DNA from: Coprobacillus cateniformis
GTDB taxonomy: Bacteria; Bacillota_I; Bacilli_A; Erysipelotrichales; Coprobacillaceae
Direction of reading: 5' to 3'
Assembly: GCF_009767585.1 (NCBI RefSeq)
Contig: NZ_WSNW01000001.1
Span: 372,001 to 436,000, forward strand
Length of the DNA stretch: 64,000 nt
Shown here: one piece after another, positions 17,849 through 25,666 of the stretch
How positions within the stretch are numbered: the first letter of the stretch is position 1
How the letters are laid out: the number at the start of each line of letters is the position of its first letter
The notes under the pieces: model-generated
What the model saw: only the letters and a program-made list of their open reading frames with translations
Databases searched by the model: none
What the model was told of the DNA's origin: nothing
Translations under genes and position numbers: made by a program

Positions 17849-18757
17849 TTATAGTGAAATATATATATTTGGATTATTTACGTTAAAACTTTTTTCATAT
17901 TGTTTACCATTATATGAAAAAGACATGCTATAATTCTCATTAACCTTTAATGTTAAGAAATCTATTATTTGTCCGTTAATGCATGATAATTTTTCTATTT
18001 TATTTCCATTCATAAGAGAAATAGAAATGTCATCAACATTTATTTTTTCATTATTTTTATCAATAAAATATACATCAACTGTAATGTATTCTGTATCATT
18101 ATATTTACTAGACGAAAACGCTAATTCTTCTTGAAATCCATCATTTAAATCTGTTAAGTCTACATCGTCTACTATAGTAAAGTTACTTCTATTCTTTATA
18201 GTAATTTTAAATTTATGTGCAGGTATTTTTTCAAAATACCATTGCTTATTATTTCTTAATTCTGCATAGTAATTCATTTGAGTTAAGTATGATGTTAGTT
18301 TCACATATTTAACATCATCTATGTTTCTATACAAGTATTGTAATTCAATATTATGTGCTACAGATATTACACCACACCTGTCTCCAATATCTATACTTAA
18401 GGAACCACTTTTTACATCACTAATAAAATAGTTATAATCTATGTAAATAAAACTAAGATAAGAAATTCCACTTAGCATTAAACAAACAACTATAAATATT
18501 AATAATTTATATTTTTTTGCTATCAACAATGTTGAAATAAAGTGGATTAAAAATAAAATAATAATTAAACTTAAATTTATTAAACTTTGATCACTAATAA
18601 TAAAAAAATAATATAGACACACACATACAATAAATATTATATTAAAAAATAATTTCTTCATATTATCAACTTCAAATATTTCAAATAAGAATCCCATAGA
18701 TGCTGATACTATTGAAATTAAAATCAGAAAATATGTAAATTCATCAACTAACATCAT
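17849..18757 (-). CDS. membrane protein with extracytoplasmic domain (LytTR-operon gene 3)
   Basis: 302 residues, family not recognised. Four hydrophobic segments fill roughly residues 6-25, 33-55, 60-80 and 84-107; the remaining 195 residues are hydrophilic, beta-rich and probably outside the cell. The C-terminal third (YITVDVYFIDKNNEKINVDDISISLMNGNKIEKL) looks like a repeat of the immunoglobulin/prealbumin-like fold that also ends the two upstream proteins. Start and upstream stop overlap as ATGA. It is the last gene of an operon whose promoter carries LytTR boxes, so quorum regulation is likely. Cell-surface or peptide-immunity functions are guesses. Confidence 0.75.
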   Translation of the reverse strand: MMLVDEFTYFLILISIVSASMGFLFEIFEVDNMKKLFFNIIFIVCVCLYYFFIISDQSLINLSLIIILFLIHFISTLLIAKKYKLLIFIVVCLMLSGISYLSFIYIDYNYFISDVKSGSLSIDIGDRCGVISVAHNIELQYLYRNIDDVKYVKLTSYLTQMNYYAELRNNKQWYFEKIPAHKFKITIKNRSNFTIVDDVDLTDLNDGFQEELAFSSSKYNDTEYITVDVYFIDKNNEKINVDDISISLMNGNKIEKLSCINGQIIDFLTLKVNENYSMSFSYNGKQYEKSFNVNNPNIYISL

Positions 18758-19614
18758 AATTTTATCACATACTCCTTCCCATCAATAATATGGTCTAACT
18801 TAATCACTTTAGAAGTTTCATCATCACAAATATAAATAGGATTATTATCTAATTGTATGTACTTTTTAAAGATATACCCATCTTCATTAGTTGAAAAACC
18901 AATAAACTCATTTTGAAAATTTTCTACTGCTAAACTAATATGTCTACCAATTAACGGTTTTCCATTTTTATCAACAAATTTTATACTAAATTGAGCAGTT
19001 ATCTGACTATTTTTTTTGACTAATGAAATAGAATGGACAGCAATATCAGAATAAACTTGATTTAATGGATAGTTTTCTGGATATAAATTTATATCAATTT
19101 CTTCCACTTTATAATCAGTATTTTTATTATCAGCTACAAATTTATAACTTCCTAAAGGAATCTGCTTAAAGGTGTAAAGATTTTCTTCTGGAAATACCCA
19201 ATCATGAGTAATTTTAAAATCAGTGTACACTTTGTTAGTTATCCTTGATATAAGAAAGACATTTTCAATTTTTTTATTTACACTAACATGTAGACAACTT
19301 TTGCTATTATCAAAATCAATAACATAGTATTTCAACTCATTCACTAAGATACCCACATTCTTTTGACTGTACTCAGGATTATCTTTTTCTATTTCTTTAG
19401 GCTCATAATTATATGAGTCTAAAGAAATTTTAACATTATTAAAATTAGTTAATTGATAATTTAAAATAACTATTATAACAAGAAAAATAATATTTATTGA
19501 TAAAAAAATATGTATTCGATATTTTTTCTTATTTGATAAGAAAAAAGTTGACATTACTATAATTACAATCAATGGAATTATTAGAGATACATAATCTTTA
19601 AACAACAATTTCAT
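18754..19614 (-). CDS. membrane protein with extracytoplasmic domain (LytTR-operon gene 2)
   Basis: 286 residues, family not recognised. Two N-terminal hydrophobic helices (about 9-26 and 35-52) are followed by a long extracellular part. Its end (AQFSIKFVDKNGKPLIGRHISLAVENFQNEFIGFSTNEDGYIFKKYI) resembles carboxypeptidase-regulatory/prealbumin-like beta-sandwich repeats, in which K-x-G-x-P-L is typical. A clear AGGAGA site precedes the ATG. Sits between two genes of the same architecture; all three are probably co-translated. Confidence 0.75.
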   Translation of the reverse strand: MKLLFKDYVSLIIPLIVIIVMSTFFLSNKKKYRIHIFLSINIIFLVIIVILNYQLTNFNNVKISLDSYNYEPKEIEKDNPEYSQKNVGILVNELKYYVIDFDNSKSCLHVSVNKKIENVFLISRITNKVYTDFKITHDWVFPEENLYTFKQIPLGSYKFVADNKNTDYKVEEIDINLYPENYPLNQVYSDIAVHSISLVKKNSQITAQFSIKFVDKNGKPLIGRHISLAVENFQNEFIGFSTNEDGYIFKKYIQLDNNPIYICDDETSKVIKLDHIIDGKEYVIKL

Positions 19615-19629
19615 CTTCTCCTTTCTTAT

Positions 19630-20394
19630 TTAAAAGTTAATAATTAAGTCCTTATTATTTTTCAAATCAGAAGACGTTATTTTTGCAATTGATGCTTCAC
19701 CATCTCCAACTGAAAAATAAAATTCTAGTTTATCATTAAAATCAAAACTCAAATGCAGAGATCCATCTGAATCAGTAAGTTCTGAATAAATTTCTCCATC
19801 TCCTCTACTAATAAGTGACACTTTTGTATTATTAAGTAACTCATTATTTCTTGTAAAGTATATATTTTGAAGAAATTTATTATTAAGTTTATTAGTATCT
19901 AAATATACATTTCCAATTAAATAATTTTCATCAATTTTCAAATCTATATTTGTAATATATTCATCCATATCTTGATATTTTAAATAGAGAGTATAGTTTG
20001 TATTTAAAACATCTTTAAAAATTATATCTCCCTTATTAATTGTCCTATATGATTTTTTTTCATTAGTATAATTATTAATTAAATATGAATATTCTAGATT
20101 TTTATCTAAGTTCTCACTCATATTAAATTTCCCAATCCGTGTCTGCAAAATTGCATTCACTTCTTTAACATGTACTATACATTCATAACTATTATTACTA
20201 TCAGTATTATTTTGTATATCAATATAATATTTATATAAATTCATTGAAAATATTACTATTAATATTGAAGATATGAGAATTATTATATAAGCAATTACTT
20301 TAGAAAATATATGTTTTTGATATAAAAAATATAAATATGCTAATATAATGCCTACAAATGAAAATATATAACTCAATAATGTAACATAATCCAA
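19630..20394 (-). CDS. membrane protein with extracytoplasmic domain (LytTR-operon gene 1)
   Basis: 254 residues, family not recognised. Two N-terminal hydrophobic helices (about 4-24 and 30-52), then a hydrophilic beta-rich domain. The C-terminal stretch (NNTKVSLISRGDGEIYSELTDSDGSLHLSFDF) again looks like a prealbumin-like fold with a T-D-S-D-G-x-L turn. First gene of the operon; its promoter region carries two LytTR-type direct repeats. The closeness of three such paralogous architectures suggests a membrane complex or a set of related surface proteins. Confidence 0.75.
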   Translation of the reverse strand: MDYVTLLSYIFSFVGIILAYLYFLYQKHIFSKVIAYIIILISSILIVIFSMNLYKYYIDIQNNTDSNNSYECIVHVKEVNAILQTRIGKFNMSENLDKNLEYSYLINNYTNEKKSYRTINKGDIIFKDVLNTNYTLYLKYQDMDEYITNIDLKIDENYLIGNVYLDTNKLNNKFLQNIYFTRNNELLNNTKVSLISRGDGEIYSELTDSDGSLHLSFDFNDKLEFYFSVGDGEASIAKITSSDLKNNKDLIINF

Positions 20395-20454
20395 ATTTAA
20401 TCTCTCCTTTCTTCATAAATAAAAGATTAATACATAATTTAAATATGTATACAT

Positions 20455-20524
20455 TCATTATCTATGATACCCCTTACAAATTTCAACATTTTTTACTTAA
20501 CCGTTGCTATATTTCACTTAAACG
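20455..20524 (-). promoter_or_regulatory. LytTR-type direct-repeat operator and promoter
   Basis: ACTTAACCG (20495-20503) and ACTTAAACG (20516-20524) are separated by exactly 12 bp; read on the minus strand they are CGTTTAAGT and CGGTTAAGT, close to the AgrA/LytTR consensus with its usual spacing. A GATAAT -10 candidate lies 34 bases downstream at 20455-20460. The arrangement mirrors agr-type promoters and controls the three membrane-protein genes. An almost identical pair is at 25494-25523. Confidence 0.75.
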
Positions 20525-20525
20525 C

Positions 20526-20565
20526 AAAAAAAGCTCCATAAAATAAGAATTCATCTTATTTTATG
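20526..20565 (-). terminator. terminator after the response regulator gene
   Basis: A perfect 12-bp stem (CATAAAATAAGA/TCTTATTTTATG) with a five-base loop and a run of seven T on the minus strand. It overlaps the end of the response regulator gene, and its T-run abuts the LytTR box. Confidence 0.85.
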
Positions 20566-21263
20566 AAACTATGCTTTAATGCAAATTTAGTTGTTACATA
20601 ATTATAATTTCTTGTACTAATAGGAATCGCTTTATCACAGCCTTTTAAAAAGGCATTATTTTTATTAATTCTCTCACAATAATGTATATTGATAACATAT
20701 GATTTATGAACCTTAATCAGAGTAGAATTCTTTACAAAAATATCATCATAATTTTTCCAAATCTCTTTTTCCATTCCATATATATCATGAATAACAAAAT
20801 GATGACTTTTAATATGTATATATAAAATATCACTAAATTGAATTTCCATTATCCTACCTTCATAATTAAACACAACACTTGTTAATGTATGATGGATCTT
20901 GCTTTGAAGTCTAACCAGTGCATGTTCAATTTCTTCATCAAATTTAGATTTACGAATATAATCAAAGATCTGTAAATGAACAGTTTCAAAGACATAATCT
21001 TTATGTTGAGAAACGACAATAACTGGTACACCTATCTCTCTATCTCTTATATCTTTTATTAAATCAATTGTATTTTTATCATTAATTTCAATATCAAAAA
21101 AACAAGCATGGATTCCCTTTAAATTCAAATATTTAGGAATGTCCTGATAAGTTTCAAAAACAACCTCAAACTCCTCTCTTTGAAAATACTCTTTTATGCT
21201 ATCTATCATCTTATGCATAAATAACTGATCATCTTCAATACATATAAATCTCAATTCTCTCAT
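20556..21263 (-). CDS. LytTR-family response regulator (AgrA-like)
   Basis: 235 residues: N-terminal receiver (CIEDDQLF acidic pocket, phosphoacceptor D57 in CFFDIEI, conserved K near 105) and C-terminal LytTR DNA-binding domain (about 130-230: ILYIHIKSHHFVIHD, LIKVHKSYVINIHYCERINKNNAFLKG, IPISTRNY). It should dimerise after phosphorylation by the adjacent kinase and bind 9-bp direct repeats such as those at 20495-20524. Its start overlaps the kinase stop by four bases, so the two form one operon. Confidence 0.9.
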   Translation of the reverse strand: MRELRFICIEDDQLFMHKMIDSIKEYFQREEFEVVFETYQDIPKYLNLKGIHACFFDIEINDKNTIDLIKDIRDREIGVPVIVVSQHKDYVFETVHLQIFDYIRKSKFDEEIEHALVRLQSKIHHTLTSVVFNYEGRIMEIQFSDILYIHIKSHHFVIHDIYGMEKEIWKNYDDIFVKNSTLIKVHKSYVINIHYCERINKNNAFLKGCDKAIPISTRNYNYVTTKFALKHSFIK

Positions 21264-22534
21264 TTCTCATCCACCTTATACAATATACACATATGATAAA
21301 AGACATTTCCATTAACTTCAATAACATCTTGTCCATTATACTTTTCTACAATATCTTTAATATTCTTCAAACCTATACCATGTTTACTCTTATCTTTCTT
21401 ATTTGTGAGAAGTTGCTTAGATTTTGGCTTATCTACCACACAATTCTTCACCTCAATAACAAACCTATCTTCATAAAAAGATAAACATAGATTGATTTCA
21501 TTTTCTTTAGCCTCTATAGTTGCCTCAATTGCATTATCCAATAAATTTCCAACTAAAATACTATAATCAACATCAGCTATAAACGTTACTGGTTTCCCTA
21601 TAATCACACTACACAAGTCAATACCATGACTCTTTGCTAACTTTGTTTTGTTACTTAATATATAATTCAACACTAAATGATTCACATGTACATAATGTTC
21701 ACCTTGATCAAAAGATATCTGTTCCATGTAATCCTTTGCCTCTTGAATATGTGAAGTATTAATCATTCTTTCTACTATATCAAAATGATTCTTCATATCA
21801 TGTCTTAATTTATTATATTCTACTGTTCTTTCAGTAATAGCATCTATATATTTATCTTCATAATCATAAGCTTCTAATCTTAATGATTGTTCAAGATTCT
21901 TTTCATAGTATTTTCCATTTAATATACATAGGTATAATGTCATAAATAGCATAGCCATACAAAAGACCACTATAAAAAAGCAAAATCTCCATAAAATACT
22001 ATGATTGATATATTCTAAGAAAGCAAACATAACAACCCCTAATGTAATTAGTGTATACATAACTAAAACAATACTTGCTTTCTTTGTAAAGTATACATTC
22101 TGCATATTTCTATGCTCTAAATAAAAATATTCTAGACCTAAAACTATTATACTTAAGAATGACATGAAAGCTAAATTACCATAATCATTTGCAAGTTGCA
22201 TAAAATTTTGTTCACTAATTAAACATATCATTAAAATAATTAAACTTTTAACAATAGTTAAATTAATAAATATAGAAAGCACCAATATAAAATTTCTTAA
22301 TTTTAATCCATTAGTTAAATAAATAGAATAAACAAATAATATTATTAATGGCAATATCAATTTTACTTCTTCAGATATCAAATAACGTGTCAAAAACAGA
22401 GCCTCTAATGCAAGTATTAATCCTACTATTAAAATTTCTTTAAAACATTTTTTTCGCAAACATAAAAATTGTAAAATACCTACCAAGAAAAAATTTTCTA
22501 AAATTACAATAATTAAATCACTAATTTCATTCAT
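21260..22534 (-). CDS. AgrC-like quorum-sensing histidine kinase
   Basis: About 424 residues from an ATG at 22534 that follows AAGGTGATG; the frame extends to 22651 but that extra part would occupy the promoter region. Six to seven transmembrane helices form the peptide sensor (to about residue 205). A DHp helix with phosphoacceptor His (LRHDMKNHF, about H245) and a GHKL ATPase domain (NLLDNAIEA N-box, HGIGLKNI G-box) complete the AgrC architecture. It most likely senses the cyclic peptide from the divergent agrBD genes. Confidence 0.88.
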   Translation of the reverse strand: MNEISDLIIVILENFFLVGILQFLCLRKKCFKEILIVGLILALEALFLTRYLISEEVKLILPLIILFVYSIYLTNGLKLRNFILVLSIFINLTIVKSLIILMICLISEQNFMQLANDYGNLAFMSFLSIIVLGLEYFYLEHRNMQNVYFTKKASIVLVMYTLITLGVVMFAFLEYINHSILWRFCFFIVVFCMAMLFMTLYLCILNGKYYEKNLEQSLRLEAYDYEDKYIDAITERTVEYNKLRHDMKNHFDIVERMINTSHIQEAKDYMEQISFDQGEHYVHVNHLVLNYILSNKTKLAKSHGIDLCSVIIGKPVTFIADVDYSILVGNLLDNAIEATIEAKENEINLCLSFYEDRFVIEVKNCVVDKPKSKQLLTNKKDKSKHGIGLKNIKDIVEKYNGQDVIEVNGNVFYHMCILYKVDEK

Positions 22535-22678
22535 AATACACATCACCTTACCGCTTTTTTCCATATTATACCATTTAAGTGCAAAATTGTCGCTAAAAAT
22601 GTCATTTTCTTTAATCACAATACTTAACAGTAATATCATAATATAATTCAAGTATGTTCATATTAAGGAGGGGTATAT
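22535..22678. promoter_or_regulatory. divergent promoter region between kinase and agrB
   Basis: 144 bp between the preferred kinase start and agrB. A TATAAT is present on the plus strand near 22643. One AgrA-like half site (ACTTAACAG, 22622-22630; ACTGTTAAGT on the minus strand) and a second partial box (CATTTAAGT near 22571) are visible, but no clean 12-bp-spaced pair. Autoregulation is plausible and less certain than at 20495. Confidence 0.4.
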
Positions 22679-23173
22679 TTGCATAAAATGGCAAATCATT
22701 TAGCACTTATAATTGCTGGTGAAACCAAAATTAATGATAATGTTGAAATGATTAGTTATGGATTAGAAGCAATCCTTTCAACGACTATGACATCTTTAAG
22801 TGCTCTTATCATTTGTATATATTTCCATTGGGTTTATGAATATATAGTATTTAATATATGTTTTATCCCTATTAGAGCCATGCATAAAAGCTTTCATTTT
22901 AAAAAATTTTATCAATGTTATATCTCATCAACACTGATGATTACAGTTTCCAGTTTTCTTTTACATGAAACAGAATTTCAAATATATTATGCTTTCTTTT
23001 TTTTACCCTTAGTATTATTACATTATTATTTATCTTTAGAAAAAAATTTATTTATACACCTTATAATTGTAATTGTCTTCACATTATCTCTACTTTTTAA
23101 TAATGTTTTTGCATATGCATTAGTTATTACACTTATTATTGAAATTATATTAATGTTAAGGAGGAAATATTAG
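22679..23173 (+). CDS. agrB: AgrB-like autoinducing-peptide protease/exporter
   Basis: 164 residues, mostly membrane helices. The catalytic dyad of AgrB is readable as H73 and C80 in SFHFKKFYQC, seven residues apart as in Staphylococcus AgrB (H77/C84), preceded by an Arg-rich PIRAMHK. The usual GG before the His is replaced by KS, so it is a divergent member. The start is a TTG five to seven bases after AAGGAGGGG; an ATG three codons later is too far from the site. It should cleave the C-terminus of AgrD and close the ring. AgrD begins at its stop codon. Confidence 0.85.
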   Translation: MHKMANHLALIIAGETKINDNVEMISYGLEAILSTTMTSLSALIICIYFHWVYEYIVFNICFIPIRAMHKSFHFKKFYQCYISSTLMITVSSFLLHETEFQIYYAFFFLPLVLLHYYLSLEKNLFIHLIIVIVFTLSLLFNNVFAYALVITLIIEIILMLRRKY

Positions 23174-23307
23174 TGGAAAAATTATTAGGTATGATTAGAA
23201 AAACTTTAGGTTCAATGTGTTTTAGTGTGGCAGGTATCTCTTCAGGATATCCATCTTGGTGGTTTATTTATGAACCAGAAAAACCAAATTTATTAAAAAA
23301 TAAATAA
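23173..23307 (+). CDS. agrD: AgrD-like autoinducing-peptide precursor (Ser-type)
   Basis: A 44-codon gene starting with GTG at 23173, eight bases after AAGGAGG and overlapping the agrB stop by one base. The translation has an amphipathic N-terminal helix (VEKLLGMIRKTLGSM), a linker, then GYPSWWFIYEPEKPNLLKNK. The YEPEKP part matches the acidic, proline-containing C-terminal recognition region that follows the ring in clostridial and listerial AgrD peptides. In that alignment the ring-forming Cys is Ser (PSWWFI), which would give a lactone, as known for S. intermedius. A Cys at residue 16 lies in the leader helix. Confidence 0.85.
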   Translation: MEKLLGMIRKTLGSMCFSVAGISSGYPSWWFIYEPEKPNLLKNK

Positions 23308-23337
23308 CATACATTTAGAGATAATGTGTATAAGTGG

Positions 23338-23370
23338 AAAAGGATATTTCAATTGAATATATCCTTTTAT
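23338..23370 (+). terminator. terminator after agrBD
   Basis: AAAAGGATAT/ATATCCTTTT stem with a short loop that is itself palindromic, followed by TTATTATT, about 30 bases after the agrD stop. Confidence 0.8.
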
Positions 23371-23542
23371 TATTAAATAAATTTAATTTCATACCTTATA
23401 ATTTATCATACTGGGTAGATAGATGGTAATTATCATTTTGAGAAACTTATAACTTAATTAATAACATAAAGAGATATTTAAAATATTAAACACAACTTTA
23501 TACAGATTTCCTAAAACCAGTTTTACAATAACTATTTTATAA

Positions 23543-23576
23543 AAGAAAAAACTCAATTCTTTTTAGAACTGAGCTT
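23543..23576 (-). terminator. terminator after the 331-aa gene
   Basis: AACTCAATTCT pairs with AGAACTGAGCTT (with G-U type mismatches) around a TTTT loop, followed by TTTTTTCTTTT on the minus strand. Confidence 0.75.
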
Positions 23577-23581
23577 AACCA

Positions 23582-24577
23582 CTACATAATCTCTTTCATT
23601 TCATCAATAATATTATCTACAACACCCATATTCCCCATATCTATTTGGATATGACATCTTTCACAAATATCGATTATTGCAGCATGAACATTAGGATTTC
23701 TAACATGGACTTTCTTTGGTATCCCTGTTTCTAAAATAAAAGGAATAAAGAAATTTAATACAACTTCTATTTCATCATCACCAGGTTTTAATAAATCTCC
23801 ATGCATTATCACTTCTGTCTCTTCATCTACAACAATAAACATTAATGCATTTGCAGGTTTTTTAAAATCATCATCTTGAATGACTGTATTCAGATATAAC
23901 AAATCAATATATAAGTTTTGATTAATTTGTTCTCTTTCTTCAAGTTCCTCATATAATCCAGAATCAGTTAACTCAATAGGCATGAACTTGTCTACATCAT
24001 AGGGTACACTCATAGATTCATAAATCCATTGTTCATCTTTTTGATGTGCATATATCATTTCATTATCTTCGAACTGAACATCAATATGATTATGAATATA
24101 CTCCTCTAAAATATCTAATAATCTTTCTAGAATCTGAACAAATCTTTCTGCTTCTTCTTCATTAATAGAATTAGGATAATATTGTGCCTCATAACTGATA
24201 AAATAAGGCCAATTCTGACTTCCTCTATACTTTAATCCTAAATTCTTAATTATAGCTCTTTGTTCAGCAGGCACTTCACTTCTATCACCCATATACCATG
24301 TCAAACAATTCTGTTCAAACATTAAATATTTTGTAACCTCAAGATCATCATATTCACGAGACAAACTACATAAATCAGCATAGCCTTCTTCCCCTTCATA
24401 AATAGAGAGCCCAATACAATCTCCATTTCTTCCCATAACAATACAATACACAACATCATCAGGTGCCAATTCGATACAAATATAATCACCACTCCAAATA
24501 TATTCCCATGGCTTTAACTTCTGTAATTGATCTGACAACTTGTACAACTTTCTCCAAACCACTGTATTTCTTCCCAT
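23582..24577 (-). CDS. hypothetical protein, DUF7309/DUF6930-like
   Basis: 331 residues, soluble, acidic, without signal peptide. The start WRKLYKLSDQLQKLKPWEYIWSGDYICIEL and the body (GLSIYEGEEGYADLCSL, LTWYMGDRSEVPAEQRAIIKNLGLKYRG) resemble a two-domain family of unknown function that I associate with DUF7309 followed by DUF6930; the family name is from memory. The second half begins near residue 225 (LYLNTVIQDDDFKKPANALMFIVVDEE). Single gene with its own terminator; no context clue. Confidence 0.65.
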   Translation of the reverse strand: MGRNTVVWRKLYKLSDQLQKLKPWEYIWSGDYICIELAPDDVVYCIVMGRNGDCIGLSIYEGEEGYADLCSLSREYDDLEVTKYLMFEQNCLTWYMGDRSEVPAEQRAIIKNLGLKYRGSQNWPYFISYEAQYYPNSINEEEAERFVQILERLLDILEEYIHNHIDVQFEDNEMIYAHQKDEQWIYESMSVPYDVDKFMPIELTDSGLYEELEEREQINQNLYIDLLYLNTVIQDDDFKKPANALMFIVVDEETEVIMHGDLLKPGDDEIEVVLNFFIPFILETGIPKKVHVRNPNVHAAIIDICERCHIQIDMGNMGVVDNIIDEMKEIM

Positions 24578-24679
24578 TTTTCTTCTCCTTGTATAGTGTT
24601 TTTACCAGTGTAATCAATATGAGATCTTTATATGATAATTATATCATCAAAATTGCTACAGGTAAATTCATATAACATA

Positions 24680-25408
24680 TTAATAAATAACTTTTGACCT
24701 ATAATTACAAAATCTCTCCCTTAGCAATAACCACTTCCTAACACTTGCCATTAACACTGTACCATTCTTTAAAATAACTTGCTGATTCTTGATTTCTTTT
24801 ACATAATTCAGATTTACAATTTCACTCTTATTAATTCTAAAGAAATCTCCAAGTTGATTTAATTCATTACTTAAAGTATGCATAGACACACATTTACTAT
24901 AAATACCACTAGACGTAAATATTGAAATTGTTCTTCCATTTAAACGACAATAAAAAATAGATTTATATGAAATTTTTTGATATCCATTTTGAGCAATAAG
25001 AGTCATATAAATATCCTCTTTATCTAAAATATCTAATACTTTTTGAACATTCTTTTTTAAGTTTAATGCTAATAAATGATTCTTTAATACAAAACCATAT
25101 GGTCTATAAAGATAACCCTCCAGAATATGATCAAAAGATTCAGACATAAAAATAATTTTTTCATTTTTATTTATTGCATATATCTTCTTAGCCAAATCAA
25201 AACCATTCATTTTTGGCATATCAATATCTATAAATATAAAATCATATTCTTTTTCTTCTACAAGATACTCTAATGGATTTAAGTATCCTATTGTTATAAA
25301 ATGCAAACCCAACTCTTTATCTAACTTCATAAACTCTTCTTTGATAAGATTAATACTTTTCATATCATCATCAATAACCGCTACATTATATTTCTTTAAT
25401 ATTTTCAT
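24680..25408 (-). CDS. orphan LytTR-family response regulator
   Basis: About 242 residues from the ATG at 25408 (MKILKKYNVAVIDDD); the frame opens at 25450 but that start would lie within a few bases of the predicted -10. Receiver domain with acidic pocket VIDDDM and phosphoacceptor about D61 (IFIDIDMPKMNGF), C-terminal LytTR domain (RINKSEIVNLNYVKEIKNQQVILKNGTVLMASVR). No kinase gene is adjacent. Its promoter carries the same LytTR box pair as the membrane-protein operon, so it may be a second-tier regulator under the Agr-like system. The start region GGGGGTGATG is unusual and leaves the exact start uncertain. Confidence 0.82.
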   Translation of the reverse strand: MKILKKYNVAVIDDDMKSINLIKEEFMKLDKELGLHFITIGYLNPLEYLVEEKEYDFIFIDIDMPKMNGFDLAKKIYAINKNEKIIFMSESFDHILEGYLYRPYGFVLKNHLLALNLKKNVQKVLDILDKEDIYMTLIAQNGYQKISYKSIFYCRLNGRTISIFTSSGIYSKCVSMHTLSNELNQLGDFFRINKSEIVNLNYVKEIKNQQVILKNGTVLMASVRKWLLLRERFCNYRSKVIY

Positions 25409-25456
25409 CACCCCCATACTATAAAATGATTTCAAAAACACTCTTCCCATAATCTC

Positions 25457-25523
25457 ATTATCTTGAATTTCATCTCATATCACAATTATTTTTACTTGAA
25501 CGTAGTGATTTTTTACTTAAACG
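25457..25523 (-). promoter_or_regulatory. second LytTR-type direct-repeat operator
   Basis: ACTTGAACG (25494-25502) and ACTTAAACG (25515-25523), spacer exactly 12 bp. The distal box and following DNA (ACTTAAACGCAAAAAAAG) are identical over 18 bases to the pair at 20495-20524. A GATAAT -10 candidate lies 31 bases downstream at 25457-25462. Confidence 0.72.
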
Positions 25524-25556
25524 CAAAAAAAGACATAATTTTTTTAAAATTTGTCT
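25524..25556 (-). terminator. terminator after the AAA+ operon
   Basis: AGACA/TGTCT with AATTTT/AAAATT inside, followed by TTTTTTTG on the minus strand, 110 bases after the ATPase stop. Its T-run abuts the LytTR box, as at 20526. Confidence 0.65.
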
Positions 25557-25666
25557 TCTTATTCATAAAGATTCATCTTCAAAATCATTAATATCACTGA
25601 TCTCAAACATTTCACTTGAGTATTCTCTATCATTGCCTATTTCCTAATATTAGGATCTATGTATTA

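Noticed and set aside
22535..22651. N-terminal extension of the AgrC-like kinase
   Set aside because: It crosses the divergent promoter region and leaves no space for regulation; the ATG at 22534 has a good site and fits AgrC length.
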